DNA from: Clostridiales bacterium
GTDB lineage: Bacteria > Bacillota > Clostridia > Oscillospirales > Acutalibacteraceae
Direction of reading: 5' to 3'
Length of the DNA: 35,578 bases
Assembly (NCBI GenBank): GCA_021200075.1
Contig: JAJQGZ010000076.1
Span: 1-35,578, forward strand
Part shown: piece after piece, positions 17,453 to 25,449 of the stretch
Layout: each line of letters begins with the position of its first letter
How positions within the stretch are numbered: the first letter of the stretch is position 1
The notes under the pieces: model-generated
The model's database searches: none
What the model was told of the DNA's origin: nothing
What the model saw: the letters and a program-made list of their open reading frames with translations, nothing else
Translations under genes and position numbers: made by a program

Positions 17453-18481
17453 CTACGAACCCATAAGGAGCTTTACGGTCAACTCCTCAAGCAAAATCCT
17501 TTCATCTGCGGCGGTACTTTTAAGTTTAATATCCGTTTGCATAATTGCGTCAAGAGAAGCACGCAGACGGGAAGTGCTCATAGACGCACAGTCTCTTGAA
17601 GCGTTTTTGAGCGCAAATTCTCTTCTTTTATAATTAAAATGCTTCGCAACATCGTCATAGGAATAGCCTGCTACCTTTGCGCATTTAACCCTGTACATAT
17701 CGACATATACGCCGCTTATTGCAGAAAGAATCATTATCGGCTTTTCTTTCATCTCAAACAGTGAATTGAGGACATCGAAAGCCTTGTAGGAATTGCCGGC
17801 GACAATACATTTTGACAAATCGTATATCCTCGCCTGGAAGCATTTTGTCGCCATATCATCAATTATTTCACGAGTTATCGGCGTGCCCTGAGCAAAGGCA
17901 CAGAGTTTGTCAAGCTCGTTTAAAAGCGTTTGGAGATCGTTGCCCGATACTGAGATAAGATATTTTGCGTTGACGGCATCGAGGGACGAGCCTCTTTTTT
18001 TTGCTCCGTTTACAAGAAGCGAAGCGATTTCGCTGTCCGTCCTTTTGTAAAGATTAGCAACAACTCCCGCTTTTGAAAACGCCTTTGAAAGCCGTTTGAA
18101 TTTTGCTGACTTGGAATCCAGCACAAGCGAATCGAACCACATTACAAAAACCGTGCTTTCCGGGCAATCGGCAAGATATTCCTCCAAAAGCTCCAAATCC
18201 ACCTTTTCCTTATCTATCGGATAATCCCTCACGATAACAAGATTATACTCGCTCATTATAGGGAGCATTTGAGCATCCTTTAATATATCGTCAAGCAGAA
18301 CATCCTTGCCGTCGAATGTATGCAGATTGAACACTTCAAAGCTTTTGTCAACAAGCTTTTTTTGAATGAGCGAAACATAATATTCTTTCAAATAGCTTTC
18401 ATCGCCGTAAATGAGATATGCATTTTTAAACTCTCCGGCTCTTATCTGCTTTCTAAGCTCACTTTCACCTATTTCAGGCAC
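17453..18481 (-). CDS. holA: DNA polymerase III subunit delta
   Basis: HolA is the clamp-loader delta subunit that opens the beta clamp. The 342-aa protein has family length and the typical start AYLIYGDESYLKEYY, LVIVRDYP, the VFMWFDSLVLDSKSAKFKRL segment and LYDLSKCIV-like helical repeats towards the C terminus. It starts with GTG (18481-18479) behind GGAGGG and overlaps the end of comEC by 8 bases. This overlap suggests the pair used to be translationally coupled, and comEC lesions could now reduce its expression. It is intact. Confidence 0.9.
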   Translation of the reverse strand: MPEIGESELRKQIRAGEFKNAYLIYGDESYLKEYYVSLIQKKLVDKSFEVFNLHTFDGKDVLLDDILKDAQMLPIMSEYNLVIVRDYPIDKEKVDLELLEEYLADCPESTVFVMWFDSLVLDSKSAKFKRLSKAFSKAGVVANLYKRTDSEIASLLVNGAKKRGSSLDAVNAKYLISVSGNDLQTLLNELDKLCAFAQGTPITREIIDDMATKCFQARIYDLSKCIVAGNSYKAFDVLNSLFEMKEKPIMILSAISGVYVDMYRVKCAKVAGYSYDDVAKHFNYKRREFALKNASRDCASMSTSRLRASLDAIMQTDIKLKSTAADERILLEELTVKLLMGS

Positions 18482-20442
18482 TTGTCTCCCTCCTCACGGT
18501 AACGGCTGTATCTTCTCCGAATGTGAAAATATAATTTCTGCTGTCGTTATATTTGCCGTACACATCACGGTACGCCGTATATTCTCCTACCTCAACGGTA
18601 TATTCACTGACCGTAACAGCACTGTCGTATAGAGTTAAAGCAATATCACCGTCGGGCAAATATTTTATATGAACCTCGTCACACAGGGTATATTCTCCAC
18701 CTGTTATAAAATCATCGTCGCAGCTTGTCAAATTACCGAGCAGAGTGTTGTCATATTCGCAATCGACGAACACAGCATTTTCCACATCAAGCGTAAAAAG
18801 AAAATCCCTTAAATTGTAATAATTGTCCTTTTCGTTTGCAAAAATAACCGCAACATTCTTCCCGCTCCTGACTATTACCGCATTATTTTCCGTGACCTGC
18901 AAAATTACACTGTTATTATTTTTATACTCGCACATTGCAGATGAAATAATCACAAGCACCATAAACAATGCGCAAGCCTGACGGGCATTGATACAGCGGA
19001 ATAAAATTATACCGAATGCGCAAAAGAGCATGGCAACAGCGGCACACAGCATAAATATCGGGTCGCTTGCGTCAATACAGAGGAAACTCAGCTTCCGTGC
19101 GCAAAACGACGCGATATAAATCAGCACCCTTGCGACAATAATCATTCCCTGTTTAAAAATAAACCCTACACCCGGGAACCAAAACAGCAGATTAAAACCG
19201 AGCGTAAATACCAACAGCACCTGTGCAAGCAGGATAAACGCAACATTGAGGAAAATTGATAAAAAACTTATCTGCTCGAAAAACAAAATTAAAGGCACAA
19301 AGGTTGAAACTAAAACGAATACGGATGTCAAAATACTGTCCGTCAAAAACGAACCCAGTGCGGTTTTAAACCTCGCTTTGCCGATAAGAGCGGCTCTATG
19401 ACGCTTATACCCAAAATTGCGCATACGCTCATAACTGCGCTCGGATCGGTAACGGAAAACGGATTTAGGCATATCAGCGCCATTGCCACACCGAGGGAAT
19501 TGAGCGTATCGGCTTTGCTGTCAAAAAACGGAGCAAGAACCAAAATGCAGGTCATAATCCTCGCTCGGACAACGGATTTTGAAAAATCCGCAACCGCCGA
19601 ATATGTAATCAGCGTAATAAATGTTACGGCAACGCAGAATATTTTGCCTGTGCCGAGCCGTTTGAAAAAAATAATAAATACCGAGGCATATCATCGTGAT
19701 ATGCAAGCCGGAAACCGCCGTGATATGCGTTGCGCCGCAAATTTTAAAATTGCTTATAATTTCATCGGAAAGCTCGCTTCGATCTCCTGTAAGAACGGCA
19801 TATGCAAGCGCACTTTCACCGTCGCTCGTGATATAGGCTGTATTGCTTTTTATCTTTTCCCGAAGCCTTATAAAATAATAGCCCGGCGGTTTGCTTTTGC
19901 TTTCATTAACATCGAACTCGCTGTCCGAATAATCCGTATAAGCACGGATAAATATTCCCTCGCCGAAATATCCGTAGGAATCAAAACCGTTATCGGCAAA
20001 GGAATAAAAATTCAAATAACTTGAAACCTCATCATAATAATCTGCGTCTATATAAGACGAGGAATAGAGCTTAACCTTAACATCCTGCACTGCATTGTCA
20101 ATATCAATCGACTTGGTTTTTACCGTATACGAATATCCCGAACCGGTATCCTGCGGCATATCTACTATCTCAAATGTGCAATACGTTCTTTCGCTGTCAA
20201 GTTGCTGTATGGGTGCGACCGTGTTGTTCCACGGAAAAATGAACAAAAGACAGGAAAATAATGCCGTACCCGCAACAATGGGTATGACAAGAGCCTGTCT
20301 TGTGTTCTTCAGCACCAACGATATTACAAGAAGTACGCCCGCCGCCGCTGCCATAACTGCGGCGGCAGTTGTACCGAAAACATTTGCAAAAAGGAGAGTA
20401 ATTGCCGAGCTTGCTCCGATATGTAGTGCAACTCTTTTTCAT
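18474..20442 (-). pseudogene. comEC: ComEC/Rec2-type DNA uptake channel, multiple frameshifts
   Basis: ComEC is the membrane channel for single-stranded DNA import in natural transformation. Three pieces can be read in order. Residues from RVALHIGASSAI to ATHITAVSGLHITM (DUF4131 and the start of the Competence domain) run to about 19670. A second frame follows from KRLGTGKIF through RIMTCILVLAPFFDSKADT to ILGISVI near 19400. A third frame runs from RAALIGKARFKTALGSF, through hydrophobic helices, to the end. Shifts are needed at the T7 run (plus-strand A7, 19665-19671) and near 19396-19400. Probably one is also needed at the A5 run after the first ATG (plus 20435-20439). The C-terminal region is short and lacks the metallo-beta-lactamase-like HxHxDH signature seen in many ComEC proteins. 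The gene sits directly after lacZ. Confidence 0.85.
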
Positions 20443-23400
20443 TACTTTGAAAAGCCTATCGGCATTATCACAAAGCTGTAGGAATATTTACTGCCCTTAT
20501 CCATTCTGTAAGGCTCGCGCACAAATGCCTGCGCCGGCATATCGCCACCTACTCCGAGCTGCCTGTGGTCAATATTCAGAGTGGTTATCGTATCGTCGTA
20601 CGGGATATTATTTATATGAGTAGCCTTTTCAAGTCCGTCCTGAGTGTAATGATAAGCGGAGAAATTGAGCGGTTTGTCATAATATCCGTCAACCCTGATA
20701 CCGAAGCTGTCTTTATCTGTCAAGGTAAAATATCTTACATCAGTGCGGTTTGTACTTTCCTGCGGACGCATATAGCGGTAATCCATACCGCTGACGGTAG
20801 ATTCGTACTTATCTATCTTATATCCCTTGCACCTGTCGATATAATTAGGCTCAAATCCTCTGCCGTACCATTTTGTATACTCCATATCTCCGCCGAGCGT
20901 CATTTGAAAACCGAAGCGCAGCATATTGCTTGTAGCCTGCGCCGAATGATAGACATAAAGACGACCGTCGGCATAAACACGATATGTTGCCACTGAATTT
21001 TTCAGTCCGCTTGTTGAAAGCGCAATATGAGCCTCTGCATACCCGTCGCCGCTGTTAAATTCCGTCTTAATCGCCTTGGTGCGTGCGGTAGCTTTTCGCC
21101 AAGCATAGTACGGGTGGAAGCTCGCCCACTGCGGAGTGAAATTGAGAAAATCAATATCATTATCCGTAAGCGCTCTGAAATAATTTGGCGCAAGCGGAGC
21201 TTTGAGAAGCTCTCTGCCGCCTATAATATAGCTCTCTACCCTGCCGTTTTTGATTGTAACGCTTACAAGGTCATTGCTGATTTTAGCCGTATCGCCCTTT
21301 GTGTCGAGCGTAAGCTCGCCCTTGCATTCAATCGCCTGCGGCTGAGGAGCGGAGTTAATGATGAACTGCTCCCAGGCAATTTCATGATTTTTTTCAATAC
21401 CTATTGCGTCTGCTTTCGTCACGAAAGAGACGGTCAAAATATTCTCATTGTCCGACGAAAGAATATCCCTTGAATAAGGCACGGTTACAAAGACCTCGCA
21501 AAGAGGCTCGCACTTAATATCAAGTTCGCCCGATTCAATTTCCTCTCCCTCGGCTTTAACGCTCCAAATACACTTGTAATCGCTCAAATCCGTAAAGAGG
21601 AATTTATTTTTTATTCTGAACTTGCCGCCCTCAATATCAAAAGCGTAAATGCCGACATTCTGATAACCGTGCTTAACCTCTTTAATCTGCGGATGAGGCT
21701 TTCTGTCAGCACCGATTATTCCGTTTGCGCACAGGTAAACATTGCTTCCCGTCATCGCCGTGGTGTTCGGAATATCTATGAGCTTATGCGGTTCTCTGCG
21801 CTGAAAATCCGTGCCGTAAAGGTAATTATCGTTGCCGTCGGCATCCTTTATATGAATAGCCTGGTCGACAAAATCCCATATAAATCCGCCGCACATATTA
21901 TCATATTTTTCAAAATCGTCGATATATTCCTGGAAATTGCCGAGACTGTTTTCCATACTGTGAGCATATTCGCAAAGCAGTACCGGCTTGCCCTCGTACA
22001 TTTGAGTCTCAATAGGTTTGCTGTCCGCCGCTAACTGATTTGCGATATTATCATAAAGCGATATGGTTATCGGCTGCTTGTTGCCGAGCTTTTCCATAGT
22101 ATCGGCAAGGGGATACATACGGGAGATTACATCGCTCTTTGTAAAATCAAAATCTCCCTCGTAATGGAACTGCCTGGTGTTATCAAGCTTCAGCGCCGCC
22201 TTTTTCATCTCGGCAAAATTATCACCGTCTCCGGCTTCGTTGCCGAGCGACCACATAAAAATACAGGGATTATTCCTGTCACGCAGAATCATTCTTTCCA
22301 TTCTATCAATAACGGCGGCAGTCCATACGGGATTGGAGCCGGGAACGCCCTTTCTCCTTACGCCATGACTTTCAAGCTCGCACTCATCCATAACATAAAA
22401 GCCGTTCTTGTTGCACATATCGTAAAAATACGGATCATCCGGATAATGAGAGGTGCGGATTGCGTTGATATTATTCTGCTTCATAATATCAAGGTCTTGC
22501 TTATACACTTTTTTCGGAACCGTCCAACCTCTGTTAGCGTCAAAATCGTGGCGGTTTACGCCCTTTATCATAAGCGGCATACCGTTGAAGTAAATTTTTT
22601 CTCCCCTGATTTCCACCTTTTTAAAGCCGATTTTATATGTTTTGACGGCGACGGTTTTACCGCCGAGTGTAAAGCTCATAACAAGGGTGTACAAATCAGG
22701 CTGCTCAGCAGACCATTTTTTCGGCTGTTTTATTGTCTTTTTAAACCTGACGGTTTCCTTACCGCCGGTGAGCGTTCTAAGCTCTTCGCCGAGCTTTATT
22801 TCACTTGAATCGGCGGCTATCAGCTTTGCCGTAACGCAAAGCTTGCCCCTGATATTATTATAATTTTCAAAATACATATCGAGCGAAAGCTGTGAATCCT
22901 TAAAATCGGCGTCAAAATCCGTTTTTATGTAAAAGTCACGCAGGCACAACTTGGGCTCAGCATAGAGATACACCTCACGGTAAATTCCGCAAAACCACCA
23001 CATATCCTGATCCTCGAGATACGAGCCGTCGCTGTAGCGGTAAACCTTTGCCGTGACAAGATTTTCACCCTTTTTAAGCACCTTTGTAACATCAAATTCG
23101 TGCGGAGTCATCGAGCCTTGGGAATATCCGACAAATTCACCGTTTACATATACCTCAAGCGCCGCCTTTGCCGCACCGAAATGGAGGAAAATCTCCCTGC
23201 CGTCAAACAAATCCGGGAGAGTAAAAGTCCTCCTGTAAAAGCCGATTTCCTGCATATTATGGTCTATTGACGGTATACTTGCACGGCTTCTTGAAAACGC
23301 TTTGGGAAATGTGCTTGCATAGTAATACGGCACGGAATATCCCTCGCTCTGCCATACCGACGGCACTCTTATCTCATCCCAGTGGGAGTCGTCAAATGAT

Positions 23401-23597
23401 GAAAGCTCAGAGCTTTCGGGCTGATTTTTAAGTCCTCTTTGCCAATAGAACTTCCACATTCCATTAAGCGAGAACTTATACTTGCTTTTCTTCGAGGAAA
23501 GCGCCTCTGCCTCGCTGTCAAACGGAAGCATAATAGCGTGACCGTTTTCCTTATTGATTTTAAAAATTTCAGGGTCTTCCCATCTGTATTTTTCCAT
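20442..23597 (-). CDS. lacZ: Beta-galactosidase, glycoside hydrolase family 2
   Basis: A 1051-aa LacZ-type enzyme that hydrolyses beta-galactosides such as lactose. It is cytoplasmic, with no signal peptide. Domains in order: sugar-binding (EKYRWEDPEIFKINKENGHA, LNGMWKFYW), immunoglobulin-like, TIM barrel with RTSHYPDDPYFYDMCN, the acid/base glutamate in MWSLGNEAG and the nucleophile glutamate in LLCEYAHSM. It then continues to the C-terminal small-chain domain (YGRGFEPNYIDR, MDYRYMRPQE). Length and motifs are those of a complete long LacZ. No lactose transporter or regulator is adjacent. The closest ribosome-site-like sequence (GAAAGG) is about 17 bases from the ATG. It is intact, and its stop (TAA) overlaps the presumed comEC start. 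Confidence 0.95.
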   Translation of the reverse strand: MEKYRWEDPEIFKINKENGHAIMLPFDSEAEALSSKKSKYKFSLNGMWKFYWQRGLKNQPESSELSSFDDSHWDEIRVPSVWQSEGYSVPYYYASTFPKAFSRSRASIPSIDHNMQEIGFYRRTFTLPDLFDGREIFLHFGAAKAALEVYVNGEFVGYSQGSMTPHEFDVTKVLKKGENLVTAKVYRYSDGSYLEDQDMWWFCGIYREVYLYAEPKLCLRDFYIKTDFDADFKDSQLSLDMYFENYNNIRGKLCVTAKLIAADSSEIKLGEELRTLTGGKETVRFKKTIKQPKKWSAEQPDLYTLVMSFTLGGKTVAVKTYKIGFKKVEIRGEKIYFNGMPLMIKGVNRHDFDANRGWTVPKKVYKQDLDIMKQNNINAIRTSHYPDDPYFYDMCNKNGFYVMDECELESHGVRRKGVPGSNPVWTAAVIDRMERMILRDRNNPCIFMWSLGNEAGDGDNFAEMKKAALKLDNTRQFHYEGDFDFTKSDVISRMYPLADTMEKLGNKQPITISLYDNIANQLAADSKPIETQMYEGKPVLLCEYAHSMENSLGNFQEYIDDFEKYDNMCGGFIWDFVDQAIHIKDADGNDNYLYGTDFQRREPHKLIDIPNTTAMTGSNVYLCANGIIGADRKPHPQIKEVKHGYQNVGIYAFDIEGGKFRIKNKFLFTDLSDYKCIWSVKAEGEEIESGELDIKCEPLCEVFVTVPYSRDILSSDNENILTVSFVTKADAIGIEKNHEIAWEQFIINSAPQPQAIECKGELTLDTKGDTAKISNDLVSVTIKNGRVESYIIGGRELLKAPLAPNYFRALTDNDIDFLNFTPQWASFHPYYAWRKATARTKAIKTEFNSGDGYAEAHIALSTSGLKNSVATYRVYADGRLYVYHSAQATSNMLRFGFQMTLGGDMEYTKWYGRGFEPNYIDRCKGYKIDKYESTVSGMDYRYMRPQESTNRTDVRYFTLTDKDSFGIRVDGYYDKPLNFSAYHYTQDGLEKATHINNIPYDDTITTLNIDHRQLGVGGDMPAQAFVREPYRMDKGSKYSYSFVIMPIGFSK

Positions 23598-23678
23598 AGC
23601 CGTAAACCGTTAAACCTTTCACAAAACAGTGCTTACAAAAAGCTGTTTAGTTGTATATAGCTGTATATATTTTTACAT

Positions 23679-23708
23679 TATTATAGTACCCTATATTATA
23701 GTACCCTA
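23679..23708 (-). repeat. Perfect 15-bp tandem repeat over the lacZ -10 region
   Basis: TATTATAGTACCCTA (plus strand) occurs twice, at 23679-23693 and 23694-23708, with no mismatch. Read on the minus strand, each copy contains TACTATAAT, so the -10 element is duplicated. Confidence 0.85.
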
Positions 23709-23726
23709 ATGCTCAAAAAAAGTCAA
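23698..23726 (-). promoter_or_regulatory. Promoter of lacZ
   Basis: On the minus strand, TTGACT (23726-23721), 17 bases and TACTAT (23703-23698). An overlapping TATAAT (23700-23695) and a second duplicated copy lie just downstream. The leader also has AAACAG and CTGTTT arms 13 bases apart (about 23624-23650), a possible operator or hairpin. Confidence 0.6.
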
Positions 23727-23789
23727 CCGAGAAAAGAATAAAGATTTTCGCCCCTTTTGCCAAATTAAAAAAGTCTATAATAAACATAA

Positions 23790-23803
23790 GGCGGATGCTC
23801 GCC
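23790..23803. repeat. Degenerate copy of the GGCGGAT palindrome
   Basis: GGCGGATGCTCGCC, a shortened relative of the full elements at 23875, 24055 and 35555. Its left flank ATAAGGCGG resembles the flank of the copy at the window end. Confidence 0.4.
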
Positions 23804-23874
23804 ATTACAAAACCGGTTTTATCAATTACAATGGTGTGTATACAACACTGTTGTAGGGCTTTGTATTTACTAAT

Positions 23875-23902
23875 GGGCGGATGATATCCGCCCCCCCCTA
23901 CG
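23875..23902 (-). repeat. Short palindromic intergenic repeat, copy 1
   Basis: GGGCGGAT and ATCCGCCC, an 8-bp perfect stem with a 3-base loop, followed by a C8 run and TACGG. Read on the minus strand the flank is CCGTAGGGG, matching the left flank of the 24055 copy, so the two copies face away from each other. Confidence 0.8.
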
Positions 23903-24054
23903 GTTTTTTGATATGCCCAACAATATTTAGAGATTACGGAAATAAATTTATACAATGCAAAAATGATTGTAAAGATTTAGATGAAATTTTGCACTACAAA
24001 ATATCGGTGCATTCGGTAATTTAATAAATGAACGAATATTTTAACAGTGTCGGC

Positions 24055-24080
24055 GTAGGGGCGGATAGCGTCCGCCCGCA
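24055..24080 (+). repeat. Short palindromic intergenic repeat, copy 2
   Basis: GTAGGGGCGGA, TAGCG and TCCGCCC: a 7-bp stem with a 5-base loop and the same GTAGGGG flank as copy 1. This looks like a dispersed REP- or MITE-remnant-type element; no transposase is nearby. Confidence 0.75.
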
Positions 24081-24130
24081 TAAATTTACCCCCCAACATT
24101 TGACAAAGAGCAAAAATATTTGACGAAAAG

Positions 24131-24171
24131 CAAAAAACGGGCTGCCTTATATATCCAATAAGGCAACCCGA
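24131..24171 (-). terminator. Intrinsic terminator of the adaptor-permease operon
   Basis: On the minus strand the stem CGGGTTGCCTTA pairs with TAAGGCAGCCCG (one mismatch) and is followed by TTTTTTG. It starts 13 bases after the permease stop codon, which indicates that the operon ends there without an ATPase gene. Confidence 0.88.
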
Positions 24172-24183
24172 ACGGGAACTATA

Positions 24184-25434
24184 TTATTCGCTTCTTAAAG
24201 CGTCTATCGGGCTCATTTGCGCAGCCTTTCTCGCAGGATAAATTCCGAAGAAAAGACCTACGCCGCTTGAAAACAGCAATGCTATAAGTATGAGCCACCA
24301 TGTTATATTCGGCGATATATCAATCAGTGAGCACGCCGCAAACGCTCCTGCAACTCCTATTGCCATACCTATTACACCGCCTATCAGGCATAGTATTATC
24401 GACTCGGTTAGGAATTGCGTTGTAATGACTCGTGTCTTTGCACCGAGCGATTTTCGTATACCTATCTCCCGCGTTCGTTCGGTTACGGAAACGAGCATAA
24501 TATTCATAACGCCTATACCGCCGACTATCAGCGAAATTGCACCGACACAGGCGATAAATGTGGTAAGTACGGACATAATTATATCAACAATTTCAATATA
24601 TGTAGCCATATTTTGAGCGGTGTACATACTGTCGGAATAATTGCTGTGAGCAGACTTTAGATAGTTGATAGCGGCATTGCCTATTGCATCGTAATCATAT
24701 CCGTCCTCGGCAATAACAAACACACTGCTGAGCTGTGCGTCTGTACCTGTAATCTGCATAAGTGTGGTACAAGGGATAAACAGCGCTATTATAACTGAAT
24801 CAGAACTGCTTGAAAACATACTTGAAAGCGAGCTTGAACCGCCGAGAGAACCCGCAAGACTATCTATATTTGCGACGCCGCAAATTTTTACTTTCATAGA
24901 TTTACCGCTTGAAGAAACGGTTATATATTCGTTCGTAACATCCGTATATCCGAATGCCGTTTCCGCTGAATTTGTACCGATTACCGCTACAGGCGAGCTT
25001 GAATTATATTCCTCATCTGTAAAAAACCGACCGTATTCGCAGGTGTCTGTCAGTGCAAACTGAACATCGCTGTTTACGCCTATAAGCATTGCTATGGCTT
25101 CGGTTGTGGTGGAGTCTATTGTCGCTCTTCCGAAGCCCATAAACATCGGCGAACATCGTTCAACACCATTTACCTTATTTTTAATATTATCAACATCATC
25201 AAGTGTGATATAGTCAGAATCCGTTGCACTCGTGGAATCAACGCTGACAAGCACCGCATTTGAACCCATATCCTCAATAAGACCTACGATGTAGTCTCTT
25301 ACGCCCGTACCTGCGCCGATTATCATAATAACCGAGCTGATACCGATGATGATACCGAGCATTGTAAGAAGACTTCGCATCCAATTGGCTTTAATACATT
25401 TGATTGCTATTTTCAGACTTTCCGAAATATTCAC
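24184..25434 (-). CDS. MacB/FtsX-type ABC transporter permease
   Basis: A 416-aa type VII ABC permease of the MacB/LolC family. There is one membrane helix after a short cytoplasmic N terminus (MLGIIIGISSVIMIIGAGTG, about residues 25-45) and a large extracytoplasmic MacB_PCD domain (about 50-270). Three C-terminal helices follow, around the conserved VGGIGVMNIMLVSVTERTRE, IGIRKSLGAKT and a final YPARKAAQMSPIDALR. Such permeases work with an adaptor and a cytoplasmic ATPase in mechanotransmission or efflux. It starts with GTG (25434-25432), with AAGGAG eight bases upstream, 15 bases after the adaptor gene. No ATPase gene lies in this operon, which is unusual. Confidence 0.92.
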   Translation of the reverse strand: MNISESLKIAIKCIKANWMRSLLTMLGIIIGISSVIMIIGAGTGVRDYIVGLIEDMGSNAVLVSVDSTSATDSDYITLDDVDNIKNKVNGVERCSPMFMGFGRATIDSTTTEAIAMLIGVNSDVQFALTDTCEYGRFFTDEEYNSSSPVAVIGTNSAETAFGYTDVTNEYITVSSSGKSMKVKICGVANIDSLAGSLGGSSSLSSMFSSSSDSVIIALFIPCTTLMQITGTDAQLSSVFVIAEDGYDYDAIGNAAINYLKSAHSNYSDSMYTAQNMATYIEIVDIIMSVLTTFIACVGAISLIVGGIGVMNIMLVSVTERTREIGIRKSLGAKTRVITTQFLTESIILCLIGGVIGMAIGVAGAFAACSLIDISPNITWWLILIALLFSSGVGLFFGIYPARKAAQMSPIDALRSE

Positions 25435-25449
25435 AGTGAAGTCTCCTTA

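Larger units (their letters stand above)
23598..24183. other. Gene-free stretch between lacZ and the ABC permease
   Basis: About 585 bases with no convincing gene. It holds the lacZ promoter and its tandem repeat, and a hairpin around 23829-23855 (ACAATGGTGT with ACACTGTTGT). It also holds three copies or remnants of a GGCGGAT palindrome, an imperfect 18-bp direct repeat (24098-24115 and 24118-24135, two mismatches), and the terminator of the permease gene. The ATPase partner of the permease is not here. Confidence 0.7.

Noticed and set aside
23679..23708. CRISPR-like repeat array
   Set aside because: Only two head-to-tail copies of 15 bp without spacers.
23713..23955. Small minus-strand open frame in the lacZ-permease gap
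   Set aside because: It runs through the palindromic repeat and has neither a ribosome site nor recognisable protein motifs.
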